A DNA stretch of 64,000 nucleotides from Paraflavitalea sp. CAU 1676 (GCF_029223285.1 NZ_JARHUJ010000015.1:1-64000); one strand, 5' to 3'; positions 42,701 through 52,849 are shown, counted from the first letter of the stretch. Made by a program: numbers and translations. The notes: a model not told the origin generated them from the sequence alone.

Positions 42701-44836
42701 ATGAAGCAGAAATTATTATATCTGGGGTGGTCAATTTACCGGGATATTGTGTTTTCGGGTCTGCAGGAGGGTATCACCAAAGACCAACGGAAAAAGATCA
42801 TTGGTTTTAACCAGTTCATATTGCTTGCATTACTGGTAAACTTCTTTTCCGTCGTCTCTTACTTCTATCACAAGCTGTACATCAGCGCGCTTATCAATAT
42901 CACATCGGCGTATTTCTTTTTGCTCGCATTCTATTTTGGATCAAAGAAGAAACTCGAAACGGGACGCATTATTGCGGTCGTCAACCTCAACCTGTACCTT
43001 ATTGTTATTAGTTATATAGAAGGATTGAAAGCGGGCGAATACCTGTTCTATTTTCCCTACTTTCTGGTATTGACATTTGTGGTAAGTATCCGGCGAAACT
43101 CGCGCGAGCTGTTTATCGTGTATACCATAACGGTGATCGCCTCGCTCGTTTGCCTGAAACTATCCCCTTACACAAACGATGTTCAGGTCATCAATGATGC
43201 CCTGTATACCAGGTTATACAGTAGCAATCTCGTCATCTCCCTTTGTATGACGATCATTTTCTCCTATTCCATTTTACGGGTGAACAAAGACAATGAAGTG
43301 GCCATCCTGCAGGAGAAGAAGTTTGGCGATACCATCTTCAACACCTCGCTCGATGGTGTGTTTATCCTCTTCAGTCAGTCGGGCATCATAGCCAGTTGTA
43401 ACAACCGGGCGCTGGAGCTCTTCGACGTAAAAGAGAAAAGAGAGATCGAAGGATCGGATGTAAAAAGCTGGTTCGATGAAGACCATGTGCGGCAGTTCAG
43501 TACCATCGAACGATCCGTGGCAGAAGGCGCACAGAGCTGGCAGGGCGAGTTAGCCTTCACTACGCAAACCGGGCGGACCTTTCATGGCTATGTAAGCGTG
43601 GCTCCCTTTTCTTACAAAGACATCCGTTATACCAAGATCAGTATCCTCGACGTATCGCATGTAAAGATGACCGAGTTTGAACTGATGAAGGCCAAGGAGA
43701 AAGCAGAAGTGGCCGCCAAGGCGAAGTCGAGGTTCCTCTCCAACATGAGCCATGAGTTGCGTACGCCGCTCAACGGCATAATCGGCGCCTCGAATCTGCT
43801 GGTGCAGGAAGAACACCTGCCTACCCAGAAAGCGCACCTCGATATCCTCAAGTTCTCTTCCGAGCACATGATGATGCTCATCAACGACATCCTCGATTAT
43901 AACAAGATAGAAGCGGGTAAGCTGGAGCTTGCCGAGGGGCCCGTCAACATCAAGAAATTCATACAACAGGTATCCACCCAGTTCTCTTCGCAGGTCAAGG
44001 CAAGGGGCCTCGAATTCAAGACCGATATCGACGATCGGCTCGATGCAGAGTTCATTACCGACGAAACAAGGTTGAACCAGGTGTTGAGCAACCTGTTGTC
44101 GAATGCCATTAAATTCACGCACTCGGGCAAGATCACCCTCGCAGTGAGGAAGCTCTTTGCCTCCAGCGCCAAAGCCACCATACAGTTCATTGTGATGGAT
44201 ACGGGCATTGGAATACCGAAGAATAAACACCGCGAGATATTTGACACCTTTACCCAGGCCGATGTGAATACCACCCGCAAATACGGTGGTACGGGGCTGG
44301 GCCTTGCCATCACCAAGAAGATCGTGAACATGTTCAACAGCGACCTGCTGTTGGAAAGCGAGGAAGGCAAAGGCAGTGCCTTTCATTTTACGGTAGAGTT
44401 GAAGGTCAACGAAAGCAGACCACGGTATATTCATGAAGAGAACGTTGGCCAGTTGTGCCAGCTGCCGGGCGTTAAAGTGCTGATTGCGGAAGACAACCCG
44501 GTCAATATGGCCATCGCCAAACGCTTCCTCGCCAAATGGGGCATACAGGTAAGCGAAGCGGTGAATGGACGGGAGGCGGTAGAGCAGTTCCGGCAATCAA
44601 GTTACGACCTGCTCCTCATCGACCTCGAAATGCCCGAGATGGATGGAGCATCGGCCCTGCGCGAGATCAGGAAACTCAATCCCGATATACCCGTCGTCGC
44701 CTTTACGGCTGCGGTATATGACAATATGCGCGAAGACCTGATGCAGAAAGGGTTTACGGACTTTATCCATAAGCCATTCCGCCCTGGCGACCTCCATGCC
44801 AAGATATCCTGGCTGGTACCTGCCCAGCGTGCCTGA
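42701..44836 (+). CDS. Hybrid sensor histidine kinase with C-terminal receiver
   Basis: The 711-residue protein has a hydrophobic N-terminal region with about six membrane helices (about 36-190), a PAS-like domain (about 205-320), HisKA with His351 (FLSNMSHELRTPLNG), HATPase_c with NLLSNAIKF (464-472), DTGIGIP and GTGLGLAITKK, and a receiver (about 591-705) with Asp641 (LLLIDLEMPEMDG) and KPF. Phosphate must leave the C-terminal receiver through an HPt protein, and one is encoded divergently 82 bp away. The signal is unknown; the membrane part is 7TM/MASE-like with little periplasmic sequence. Confidence 0.95.
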   Translation: MKQKLLYLGWSIYRDIVFSGLQEGITKDQRKKIIGFNQFILLALLVNFFSVVSYFYHKLYISALINITSAYFFLLAFYFGSKKKLETGRIIAVVNLNLYLIVISYIEGLKAGEYLFYFPYFLVLTFVVSIRRNSRELFIVYTITVIASLVCLKLSPYTNDVQVINDALYTRLYSSNLVISLCMTIIFSYSILRVNKDNEVAILQEKKFGDTIFNTSLDGVFILFSQSGIIASCNNRALELFDVKEKREIEGSDVKSWFDEDHVRQFSTIERSVAEGAQSWQGELAFTTQTGRTFHGYVSVAPFSYKDIRYTKISILDVSHVKMTEFELMKAKEKAEVAAKAKSRFLSNMSHELRTPLNGIIGASNLLVQEEHLPTQKAHLDILKFSSEHMMMLINDILDYNKIEAGKLELAEGPVNIKKFIQQVSTQFSSQVKARGLEFKTDIDDRLDAEFITDETRLNQVLSNLLSNAIKFTHSGKITLAVRKLFASSAKATIQFIVMDTGIGIPKNKHREIFDTFTQADVNTTRKYGGTGLGLAITKKIVNMFNSDLLLESEEGKGSAFHFTVELKVNESRPRYIHEENVGQLCQLPGVKVLIAEDNPVNMAIAKRFLAKWGIQVSEAVNGREAVEQFRQSSYDLLLIDLEMPEMDGASALREIRKLNPDIPVVAFTAAVYDNMREDLMQKGFTDFIHKPFRPGDLHAKISWLVPAQRA

Positions 44837-44945
44837 AGCTTAACTTTTTCCTAACCTATCTTTCACAAAACTTTTCCATCTGCATTACACTGCTTAACGT
44901 TAATAATAGAGCAAACAACTTTATCAAACGTTAAAGACAAGTGAT

Positions 44946-45548
44946 ATGAAGAACTGGAGAAATATGACCCTGGTGCTGACTGTACCGGTGCTCCTGGCGA
45001 TAGGTTGTGCCACACCAGCCCATGTAGAAAAAGATGATACGGCCGATTTCGGGCGGTACAAAACGTTTGCCTGGATCAGCAGCGAAGCAAAAGATGCAAA
45101 GCATGATTCGACTGGTAACAAAGCCCGCAAAAACGACCTGCTCGACCGGCATGTACAGCTGTCGGTGAACAAAGAACTGGAAAAGCAAGGGTGGAAAGAA
45201 GACAAAACAAAACCCGACGTGCTCATCAGCTACGACCTGCTGGTAGAAAAAACGACCCGCGAGCAAAGCAACCCGGTTTACTCCCGGCCTTACAGCCGCC
45301 TGTTCTACAATCCTTACCTGCGCCGGTATGGTACAATCTATTACCCCTCAACATTCCTGGGGTACGATGACAATGCGGTAACTGTTCGCGAAGGAACACT
45401 CACCGTAACCATGGTCGACGCTAAGACCGACCATACGGTTTGGCAGGGTTGGACGACCGACGAGGTAAGCAACCGCAACGTGACGCAGAAGGAAGTACAG
45501 GCCAGCGTAAAGTCTATATTCAGGAAATTCGACGTGGTTACTCAATAA
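44946..45548 (+). CDS. DUF4136 lipoprotein
   Basis: The 200-residue protein has a lipoprotein signal (LVLTVPVLLAIGC, Cys21) and a DUF4136 domain (FGRYKTFAWISSEAKDA, KPDVLISYDLLVEK, GTLTVTMVDAKTDHTVWQGW). It is probably anchored in the outer membrane facing the periplasm. The function of the family is unknown. It is a single gene ended by a strong terminator. Confidence 0.88.
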   Translation: MKNWRNMTLVLTVPVLLAIGCATPAHVEKDDTADFGRYKTFAWISSEAKDAKHDSTGNKARKNDLLDRHVQLSVNKELEKQGWKEDKTKPDVLISYDLLVEKTTREQSNPVYSRPYSRLFYNPYLRRYGTIYYPSTFLGYDDNAVTVREGTLTVTMVDAKTDHTVWQGWTTDEVSNRNVTQKEVQASVKSIFRKFDVVTQ

Positions 45549-45576
45549 ACGGTTCAGGGTTATTCGTGAAAAACCT

Positions 45577-45627
45577 GATGCCGGCGCCCACAGCAATTGA
45601 TCAAGCTGCGCGCCGGCATCTTTTTTT
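45577..45627 (+). terminator. Strong terminator after DUF4136 gene
   Basis: GATGCCGGCGC pairs perfectly with GCGCCGGCATC, followed by seven T. The loop is long (22 nt). Confidence 0.82.
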
Positions 45628-45702
45628 GTGTAGGATAGGGAATAGGAAGTTTCGGCGTATTTTAGACACTCAAAATACATTTCCCATCAGCCAAACTTCT
45701 AT

Positions 45703-47658
45703 ATGAAAAGAACGCTCATTTGCTTTGCTATCCTGGCTATTACCAACATCTCGAATGCCAACGTCAGCCTGCCCCGCATATTTGGTGACAATATGGTGTT
45801 GCAGCGCAACAAACCCATACCCGTTTGGGGTTGGGCGGCTCCCAATGAAAAGGTCACGGTACAGTTCAATAAACAGGTAAAGACCGTGAAGGCCGATAAG
45901 AGTGGCCAATGGAAGGTCGCCCTCGATCCGGAACAGGCCGGTGGTCCCTGGCAACTAACCGTAAAAGGAAAGAATAACATTGCCCTCAACAATATACTCG
46001 TGGGTGAAGTATGGGTATGCTCGGGCCAGTCCAATATGGAATGGACGGTCAATAGCAGCAACAACAAAGAGCAGGAGATCGCCAATGCCAACTTCCCGCA
46101 GATCAGGCATATCAAAGTGCCCAATACCGTAGCGGCCACACCGCAACAAGACCTGCCCGGCGGCAGTTGGGAAGTGTGTAGCCCGCAAACGGTAGCCAAT
46201 TTTACGGCAGTGGGTTACTTCTTTGCCCGCGAACTTTATCAGCAGCTCAATGTACCCATTGGCCTTATCAATACTACCTGGGGAGGCACGATGGTAGAAA
46301 CCTGGGCCAGCAAGGAGGCATTTGAAAGGAACGAAGACTTTAAGACCTTATTTGCCAATGCCAAACTTGCCAACCTCGAAACCTCCATCAAGGAAAAAGG
46401 AGCGCAGCTAACCAAGAAGATCGAAGCCCTGCAAGGACCTTTGAAACCGGGCAACAATACTGAAGCCTGGAAATCGGAAGGATTGAATGATGCAGACTGG
46501 GCGCATATGAAACTGCCCAATGTGTGGGAAGCGGAAGGGTATGAAAACCTGGACGGCGTGGTGTGGTTCCGCAAAACCATCAACCTCGATGCAGCACAGG
46601 CTGGAAAACAGGCCACCATCGAACTTGCCAGCATCGATGACATCGACGAAACGTATGTGAATGGCACCAAAGTGGGCAGCATGACGCAGTGGGATTTGGC
46701 ACGCAAATACACCATCCCGGCAGGAATACTGAAAGCCGGTAAAAACGTTATCGCCATCCGGGTAACCGATAATTCCGGAGGCGGAGGCATCTATGGCGAT
46801 CCGGCCAATATGAAGCTCTCCGTCGGCAATAGCACGCTGTCGCTGGCCGGCGACTGGCTTTTTCGTGTTGAGTCCATCCGCATCGTCAATTCCATTGGCC
46901 CCAATAATTACCCCACCTTGCTGTACAATAGTATGGTCAACCAGATCATTCCTTATGCCATTGAAGGCGCCATTTGGTACCAGGGCGAATCGAATGCAGG
47001 CCGGGCTTATCAATACCGGAAATCTTTTCCCCTTATGATCAATGATTGGCGTCAGCGCTGGAACCAGGGCGATTTCCCCTTCTATTTCGTACAACTCGCC
47101 AGCTTCAATTCAGCTAATGGCGATACGCAGAAAGGAAGCACCTGGGCCGAGTTGAGGGAAGCGCAAACCAATACACTCTCGCTCCCCAATACCGGTATGG
47201 CAGTAACCATCGATATTGGCGAATCGAAAGACATTCACCCCCGCAATAAACAGGATGTGGGCAAGCGCCTTGCCGCGATCGCACTGCACAACCAATACCA
47301 GAAACAAGGCGAATACAGCGGACCACTATACCAGTCGATGAAAGCCGCCGGCAATAAGATCGAACTGTCGTTCAGCCATGCACAATCGGGTTTTATGGTG
47401 AAAGACAAGTATGGATACATCAAAGGATTTGAAATAGCCGGCGCTGATAAGAAGTTCTATTTCGCACAGGCGCTGGTAAGCGGCGATAAGCTCATCGTAT
47501 GGAGCGATAAAGTAGCGGCTCCCGTAGCAGTTCGCTATGCCTGGGCCGATGATATGCCCGAAGCGAACCTGTACAACAAAGATGGATTTCCAGCCGTGCC
47601 ATTCCGTACCGATAACTGGACGGGCATTACAGAATCTGTCAAGTATTCAATTAACTAA
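45703..47658 (+). CDS. Sialate/polysaccharide O-acetylesterase, SGNH type
   Basis: It is an exported acetylesterase related to sialate 9-O-acetylesterases and CE20 xyloglucan esterases. A signal peptide ends near ISNANVSLPR (residue 19). The catalytic Ser is in VCSGQSNMEW, and the Asp/His pair in DIGESKDIHPRNKQDVG. A jelly-roll insertion (about 285-390) with VWFRKTINLDAAQAG resembles beta-galactosidase sugar-binding domains. The length (651 aa) is normal. TACATTTC (45676-45683) is a weak -7-like box. The substrate cannot be fixed by sequence. Confidence 0.9.
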   Translation: MKRTLICFAILAITNISNANVSLPRIFGDNMVLQRNKPIPVWGWAAPNEKVTVQFNKQVKTVKADKSGQWKVALDPEQAGGPWQLTVKGKNNIALNNILVGEVWVCSGQSNMEWTVNSSNNKEQEIANANFPQIRHIKVPNTVAATPQQDLPGGSWEVCSPQTVANFTAVGYFFARELYQQLNVPIGLINTTWGGTMVETWASKEAFERNEDFKTLFANAKLANLETSIKEKGAQLTKKIEALQGPLKPGNNTEAWKSEGLNDADWAHMKLPNVWEAEGYENLDGVVWFRKTINLDAAQAGKQATIELASIDDIDETYVNGTKVGSMTQWDLARKYTIPAGILKAGKNVIAIRVTDNSGGGGIYGDPANMKLSVGNSTLSLAGDWLFRVESIRIVNSIGPNNYPTLLYNSMVNQIIPYAIEGAIWYQGESNAGRAYQYRKSFPLMINDWRQRWNQGDFPFYFVQLASFNSANGDTQKGSTWAELREAQTNTLSLPNTGMAVTIDIGESKDIHPRNKQDVGKRLAAIALHNQYQKQGEYSGPLYQSMKAAGNKIELSFSHAQSGFMVKDKYGYIKGFEIAGADKKFYFAQALVSGDKLIVWSDKVAAPVAVRYAWADDMPEANLYNKDGFPAVPFRTDNWTGITESVKYSIN

Positions 47659-47776
47659 GCATGTATTGAAATTGGTCAACTCTTAACAGGAATGAACCAA
47701 TGATCACATATTTGCCAGCTTAGTGCATGCAAACACTAATATTTGCGCATTAATGTATCCTAAACCAAGCACATTT

Positions 47777-49330
47777 ATGAGAAGAATTCTGCTATCGGCA
47801 GGGATGATGGCCCTGGTAGCAACCAGCGTTGCGCAGCAAAGACAAGGTGGTCCGCAAAAGCCAGCAACGCCGGCGCCTGCAGCTGCAGCCGCGAAAGAAG
47901 AGAAAACATTGGCCAGGAATGTGCTCGATCCTGATGCCTCGGTGACAACCACCCACGAAGTGACGATCAAAGGTCAGCGTATACCCTACAAAGCCATAGC
48001 GGGCACCATGCCCGTATGGGATGAGGAAGGCAAACCGATTGCCGGCGTATTCTATACCTACTACGAGCGCACCGATGTAAAAGACCGTGCAGCCCGCCCG
48101 CTGGTCATTTCCTTCAACGGCGGCCCCGGTTCTGCCTCCGTATGGATGCACATCGCCTATACAGGACCTGTTTTGCTGAATATCGATGATGAAGGATATC
48201 CTGTGCAACCTTATGGTATCAAGGAAAATCCGCACTCCATACTCGATGTGGCCGATATCGTATACGTCGATCCTGTAAACACCGGTTTTTCCCGTACGCT
48301 CAACAAAGATGTACCCGGATCCAAATTCTTCGGGGTCAAGGCCGATATCAAATACCTCGCAGAATGGATCGGCACCTTTGTAACCCGGCAAAACCGCTGG
48401 GCATCTCCCAAGTACCTTATTGGCGAAAGCTATGGCACCACCCGCGTATCAGGATTGGCGCTGGAGTTGCAAAACTCCCAATGGATGTACTTCAACGGTG
48501 TGGTGCTCGTGTCGCCGACCGACCTGGGCATTGAACGCAGCGGACCAGTCAGTGCAGCATTACGCCTGCCGTATTTTGCCGCCACGGCCTGGTACCACAA
48601 AGCACTGCCAACCGATCTGCAGCAGAAAGACCTTACCGCCATGTTGCCCGAAGTGGAGGAGTTTACCGTGAATGAATTGATCCCTGCCATCACCCGCGGA
48701 GGGTACCTGCCCGAAGCAAAGCGCAAAGAGATCGCTGCAAAGTTTGCCCGCTATTCAGGACTCTCTGAAAAGATCATCCTGCAACATAACCTGGATGTAC
48801 CTACCGGTTATTTCTGGAAAGAACTGCTGCGCGATAAAGGCTACACGGTAGGCCGTCTGGACAGCCGCTACAAAGGTATCGACCGTCAGGATGCAGGCGA
48901 TGGACCCGATTTCAATGCGGAACTTACCTCCTGGCTGCATTCCTTCACGCCGCCCATCAACATGTACCTGCGCAATGACCTCAACTATAGGACCGATCTT
49001 AAATACAATATGTTTGGCCCCGTGCATCCCTGGGATCGCAGTGGCGACCAAACCGGAGAGAACCTCCGCCAGGCAATGGCGGCCAATCCCTATCTCCACG
49101 TATTGGTGCAGTCTGGCTATTACGATGGCGCCTGCGATTACTTCAATGCCAAATACGATATGTGGCAACTGGATCCGAGCGGCCGGCTGAAAGGCAGGTT
49201 AAGTTGGGAAGGATACCGCAGTGGGCATATGATGTACCTGCGGAAGGAAGACCTCGCTACCAGCAATGAGCATATCCGCGAATTCATTCGCAAATCATTG
49301 CCCAAGCCCGGTGAACCCGCGAAGTATTAA
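47777..49330 (+). CDS. Exported S10 serine carboxypeptidase
   Basis: It is a peptidase of the S10 family, alpha/beta hydrolase fold. ATG 47777 (MRRILLSAGMMALVATSVAQ) gives the signal peptide; an upstream in-frame ATG at 47753 is possible. Signatures are VISFNGGPGSASVW, the catalytic Ser in LIGESYGTTR, the Asp in QSGYYDGACDY and the His in YRSGHMMYL. The length (517 aa) is typical of bacterial members. A Pro/Ala-rich linker follows the leader. A terminator ends it. Confidence 0.92.
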   Translation: MRRILLSAGMMALVATSVAQQRQGGPQKPATPAPAAAAAKEEKTLARNVLDPDASVTTTHEVTIKGQRIPYKAIAGTMPVWDEEGKPIAGVFYTYYERTDVKDRAARPLVISFNGGPGSASVWMHIAYTGPVLLNIDDEGYPVQPYGIKENPHSILDVADIVYVDPVNTGFSRTLNKDVPGSKFFGVKADIKYLAEWIGTFVTRQNRWASPKYLIGESYGTTRVSGLALELQNSQWMYFNGVVLVSPTDLGIERSGPVSAALRLPYFAATAWYHKALPTDLQQKDLTAMLPEVEEFTVNELIPAITRGGYLPEAKRKEIAAKFARYSGLSEKIILQHNLDVPTGYFWKELLRDKGYTVGRLDSRYKGIDRQDAGDGPDFNAELTSWLHSFTPPINMYLRNDLNYRTDLKYNMFGPVHPWDRSGDQTGENLRQAMAANPYLHVLVQSGYYDGACDYFNAKYDMWQLDPSGRLKGRLSWEGYRSGHMMYLRKEDLATSNEHIREFIRKSLPKPGEPAKY

Positions 49331-49354
49331 AGAAGAACATTGATCCTATTATAG

Positions 49355-49385
49355 AATAGCTCCCCCTTAGGGAGCTATTTTTTTT
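49355..49385 (+). terminator. Terminator after S10 gene
   Basis: AATAGCTCCC, short loop, GGGAGCTATT and a T-run. Confidence 0.85.
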
Positions 49386-49469
49386 GTGCGCTGGTGCAGG
49401 TTTTTGCATGTTTTATTATTTCCGGGAGTCATAAATATCTTTTTACTTTACCCTCACCACAAAAAAGAT

Positions 49470-50741
49470 ATGAATAGATTATTCTTCCCTGCAACCGCTC
49501 TTTTGACGCTGGGTGTTATTGGCGCCAGCAGCTTCAAAAAGTCTGTACCGACCGAAGTTGTATCCACTTCTATTGCCCATGGCGACAAGCCGGCTGTTAC
49601 TGCAACAGCCGCACCCAAATTCATGACCGGCGCCGACCAAACAAAATTGTACCTGCCTTATCTCAAAGGCAAGCGGGTAGGTTTTGTTGGCAACAACACT
49701 TCCATCATTGGCAAAAAAGCCAGCATCGACAGTATGTTGAAGATGGGCGTTAAGATCGTAAAGATATTCGGGCCCGAGCATGGATTCCGCGGCAACGCCA
49801 GCAATGGTGCGCATGTAGGAGATTTTATCGATTCGGCTACCGGCATCCCTGTCATCTCGCTCTATGGAAAGAACAGGAAGCCTTCCAAAGAACACATGGA
49901 TGAGATCGATATCATGATCTACGATATGCAGGATGTAGGATGCCGTTTTTACACCTATATCAATACGCTGGCCAATATCATGGAAACCTGTGCCGAGAAC
50001 AATAAGGAGCTCCTGATATTCGACCGCCCCAATCCCAATGGTTTCATCGTCGACGGTCCGATCCTCGAAGATCATCTTCATTCGGGTATTGGCAAGTTTA
50101 AGATACCCATTACCCATGGCCTTACCCTGGGCGAGTTTGCCCAGATGCTCAATGGTGAAGGATGGCTCGAGAAGAAGGTTAAATGTAAGTTGCGCATCAT
50201 CAAATGTGCTGGCTATACACATGATATGCCTTATGCGCCGCCGGTAGCGCCTTCTCCTAATTTGAATACAACGCAATCCATTATGTTGTATCCAACCCTT
50301 TGTCTGTTCGAAGGAACGATCGTGAGCCAGGGCCGGGGAACCTATTTCCCGTTCACTGTATTGGGCGCACCATTGTTGAAAGGCAAGTATGAGTTCAGCT
50401 TCCGCCCCAAGAGTATACCTGGTATGAAGGAGAATCCCCTCCACCAGGATACGGATTGCTATGGACTCGATCTGCGCAAGTACAGCATCGACAACCTGCG
50501 CAAAACAAAGCGTATACATGTGCAATGGCTCATGGAGATGTACAATGCCTATCCCGACAAAGCCAGGTTCTTCGATAAATCCCAAAGCAAAGAGATCGGC
50601 AATTTTGATAAACTGGCCGGCACCGAAAACCTCCGGAAACAGATCATTGCCGGCGCTACCGTAGAGGAGATCTACAAATCATGGGAGCCGGGCCTCAGCC
50701 AATACAAAAAGATGCGTAAAAAGTACCTGTTGTATCCATAA
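49470..50741 (+). CDS. namZ: DUF1343 exo-beta-N-acetylmuramidase NamZ-like (GH171)
   Basis: It is predicted to release N-acetylmuramic acid from peptidoglycan fragments. ATG 49470 (MNRLFFPATALLTLGVIGAS) gives an export leader; whether it is cleaved or lipidated is not clear. Family motifs are GKRVGFVGNNTSI, FGPEHGFRGNASNGAHVGD, PVISLYGKNRKPS, YDMQDVGCRFYTYI and FDRPNPNG. The length (424 aa) is normal. The Glu in GPEHG and neighbouring Asp are likely catalytic. It is a single gene with its own terminator. Confidence 0.88.
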   Translation: MNRLFFPATALLTLGVIGASSFKKSVPTEVVSTSIAHGDKPAVTATAAPKFMTGADQTKLYLPYLKGKRVGFVGNNTSIIGKKASIDSMLKMGVKIVKIFGPEHGFRGNASNGAHVGDFIDSATGIPVISLYGKNRKPSKEHMDEIDIMIYDMQDVGCRFYTYINTLANIMETCAENNKELLIFDRPNPNGFIVDGPILEDHLHSGIGKFKIPITHGLTLGEFAQMLNGEGWLEKKVKCKLRIIKCAGYTHDMPYAPPVAPSPNLNTTQSIMLYPTLCLFEGTIVSQGRGTYFPFTVLGAPLLKGKYEFSFRPKSIPGMKENPLHQDTDCYGLDLRKYSIDNLRKTKRIHVQWLMEMYNAYPDKARFFDKSQSKEIGNFDKLAGTENLRKQIIAGATVEEIYKSWEPGLSQYKKMRKKYLLYP

Positions 50742-50814
50742 TAGAGCAGCCCACTTGTGTATAGAAAAGGGACTGACCCCAACCGTCAAAATCCCCCAAA
50801 TCGTAAAAGAAATG

Positions 50815-50838
50815 GCCCGCCCTGGCGGGCTTTTTCTT
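50815..50838 (+). terminator. Terminator after NamZ-like gene
   Basis: GCCCGCC, CT, GGCGGGC and TTTTT. Confidence 0.82.
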
Positions 50839-51022
50839 TGCAGGGACAGCCCAACGACGCCCTGTTGTAGGGATGCTGGCTATTGGTCAGCCGGTTATTA
50901 CACCCGGCGGACATCGGTGAAATAACGCCAGTCATAACGGTGCTTTCACCCTTGAAGAAAGCGTGCACAGCCATCATTTTTGTACCGGGTAAACATTAAT
51001 TCTATTCACCAAAACCGACGGT

Positions 51023-52402
51023 ATGAAACTGATAGACCCAATGGATTTTTCCGATGATCCGTTATTGTCAAAACTGCAGGGCAATATTCTCAAGGGGCAT
51101 GGCAGGGACCTGACAGCGCATCTTTTCCTGCGTTTTTATAAATCGAAAGAAAAAGCAGCCCGCGCCTGGATACGGACAGAACTTGCACCACAACTCACCA
51201 GTTTCAAAAAACAGTTATTCGAAAGGGAGCGATACAACCGCAATGCGGTAAAAGGCGGGATGTTTACTGCCTTTTTTATCACGGCAGCCGGTTATCGTGC
51301 TCTTGATTATGAAAATGTCGATGTCATGTTAACCGATCAGGGATTCCTGAAGGGCATGAAAGGGCGTCGGGAAAAGATCAATGATCCGGTAAAGGAACAA
51401 TGGGAAAAAGGATACCAGGGTGAAATTCATGCCATGGTGCTTCTCGCCGATGATGATGCGGCCAGGTTGATCCGGGGTATCAGGGATATCATCGATTCGG
51501 TAACCGGCATTGCAGATATTGCTACCATGGAAAACGGCAATGTATTGCGCAACGAGAATGATGATGGCATCGAGCATTTTGGTTATGTAGATGGTATCAG
51601 CCAGCCATTATTCCTGAAAGATGAAGTGGAGCGATACATGAAAAGCCATCGCACAGATGCCGGCAATGCACATTTCAACCCGGCGGCAGATATATTTGAA
51701 GTGCTACACAAAGACCCCTATGCTGAAGACCAGGAGGCCTACGGTAGTTACTTCGTATTCAGGAAGCTCGAACAAAACGTAAAAGGGTTTAAAGAAGCCG
51801 AAGAAGCGCTGGACCTGGGAGAACTGGGAGGGGCCTACCTCGTAGGGCGTTTTGAAGATGGCTCTCCCGTCAGGCTAACCGATGATGAAGGCATGATCGG
51901 CGGCGGTATGTACAACAATTTCAATTATGGCAAAACCGACCTGGAACAAAAGGAGTCTTCTACGCGATGCCCATATTTTGCGCACATCCGGAAAACCAAT
52001 TCCCGCCGCAATACCCCAAAGACCCCGCTGATAGCGCGCAGGGGAATTCCCTACGGAACAAAAGGTAAAGTGAAAGATTCGGAACACGATACTGATTCTT
52101 TTCCCGAAAAAGGAGTAGGTCTGCTCTTTATGTGTTACCAGGTCAGTATTGAAAAGCAATTTGAAGAAGTTCAACGTCTGGCCAATGACTACACGACCAG
52201 CGGGACCAGTAAGCTGGGCATCGATGCGATAATTGGTCAGCCTGCTGCCGACGCGTCTGACGCTTTTAAATATGAGTTTCCTTTTCAATACGGGCAAAAC
52301 GGTCAGGTGCGCAAAGGAACTTTCAATCAATTTGTCACACTGAAAGGCGGAGAGTATTTCTTCGCGCCGAGTATTCCGTTCCTGAAAAAATTGAAGCCCT
52401 GA
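51023..52402 (+). CDS. Dyp-type haem peroxidase
   Basis: It is a dye-decolourising-type peroxidase. The family motif GxxDG appears in FGYVDGISQP, with the catalytic Asp. The probable proximal haem His is in CPYFAHIRKTNSR, and a C-terminal LLFMCYQVSIEKQFEEVQ is typical. The length (459 aa) fits the larger DyP group. No signal peptide is seen, so it is cytosolic or an encapsulin-type cargo; no encapsulin gene is adjacent. The start at 51023 (MKLIDPMDFSDDPLLSKLQG) fits the family. Confidence 0.9.
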   Translation: MKLIDPMDFSDDPLLSKLQGNILKGHGRDLTAHLFLRFYKSKEKAARAWIRTELAPQLTSFKKQLFERERYNRNAVKGGMFTAFFITAAGYRALDYENVDVMLTDQGFLKGMKGRREKINDPVKEQWEKGYQGEIHAMVLLADDDAARLIRGIRDIIDSVTGIADIATMENGNVLRNENDDGIEHFGYVDGISQPLFLKDEVERYMKSHRTDAGNAHFNPAADIFEVLHKDPYAEDQEAYGSYFVFRKLEQNVKGFKEAEEALDLGELGGAYLVGRFEDGSPVRLTDDEGMIGGGMYNNFNYGKTDLEQKESSTRCPYFAHIRKTNSRRNTPKTPLIARRGIPYGTKGKVKDSEHDTDSFPEKGVGLLFMCYQVSIEKQFEEVQRLANDYTTSGTSKLGIDAIIGQPAADASDAFKYEFPFQYGQNGQVRKGTFNQFVTLKGGEYFFAPSIPFLKKLKP

Positions 52403-52411
52403 AAAAGTGAA

Positions 52412-52428
52412 GTCCGGAAGCACCGGAC
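52412..52428 (+). terminator. Hairpin after peroxidase gene
   Basis: GTCCGG, AAGCA, CCGGAC, 9 bp past the stop. There is no T-run, so termination is uncertain. Confidence 0.45.
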
Positions 52429-52533
52429 TAAAAAAGCGGGAAAAACACCTCTACGGCTATTCAATCCCGGCATCATCAATAATGGGTAAATTGTCGTTTG
52501 CCACGCTTGTTTACCGTCCCCGGCATCCGCCGG

Positions 52534-52564
52534 CCAAAAAATAAGGGCGGCCATCCGGCCGCCC
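52534..52564 (-). terminator. Minus-strand terminator-like hairpin
   Basis: GGGCGGCC, 4-nt loop, GGCCGCCC: a perfect stem followed on the minus strand by TTATTTTTTGG. No known leftward gene lies upstream of it. Confidence 0.45.
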
Positions 52565-52849
52565 CAAATTCGCCTCGAAACCTGCCTAAAAACTTTTTGG
52601 TCATTTTCTTTACCTCCGTTCCTGTAACGTCGTTATTTCCAGTCTAATACAGCGCTGCTACCCAGTACGATCCACACTATTCTGAACTACAATATTGATA
52701 AAGGACTAATTACACTTAATTATTTATGCTAATTTTCAAAAATTATGGCCTAATTGGGTGCATTTTCGTACTTAAATATAGCACGATTGTACCCTTTGTT
52801 TCCTTTTTTGGGAGAAGACAACTAACTTCAAAAAGCCAAACCTATAGCC

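Larger units (their letters stand above)
52403..52849. other. 447-bp intergenic region with two hairpins
   Basis: GTCCGG-AAGCA-CCGGAC (52412-52428) could end the peroxidase transcript. A perfect 8-bp hairpin (52545-52564) points to the minus strand. A short minus-strand frame of about 42 residues runs through it with a GGAGG before its ATG (near 52605), but has no recognisable sequence. TACCCTTTG (52790-52798) is a loose -7-like box for the AraC gene. Confidence 0.4.

Noticed and set aside
43550-44596. 348-residue minus-strand frame
   Set aside because: It is antisense to the hybrid kinase, whose motifs are all intact.
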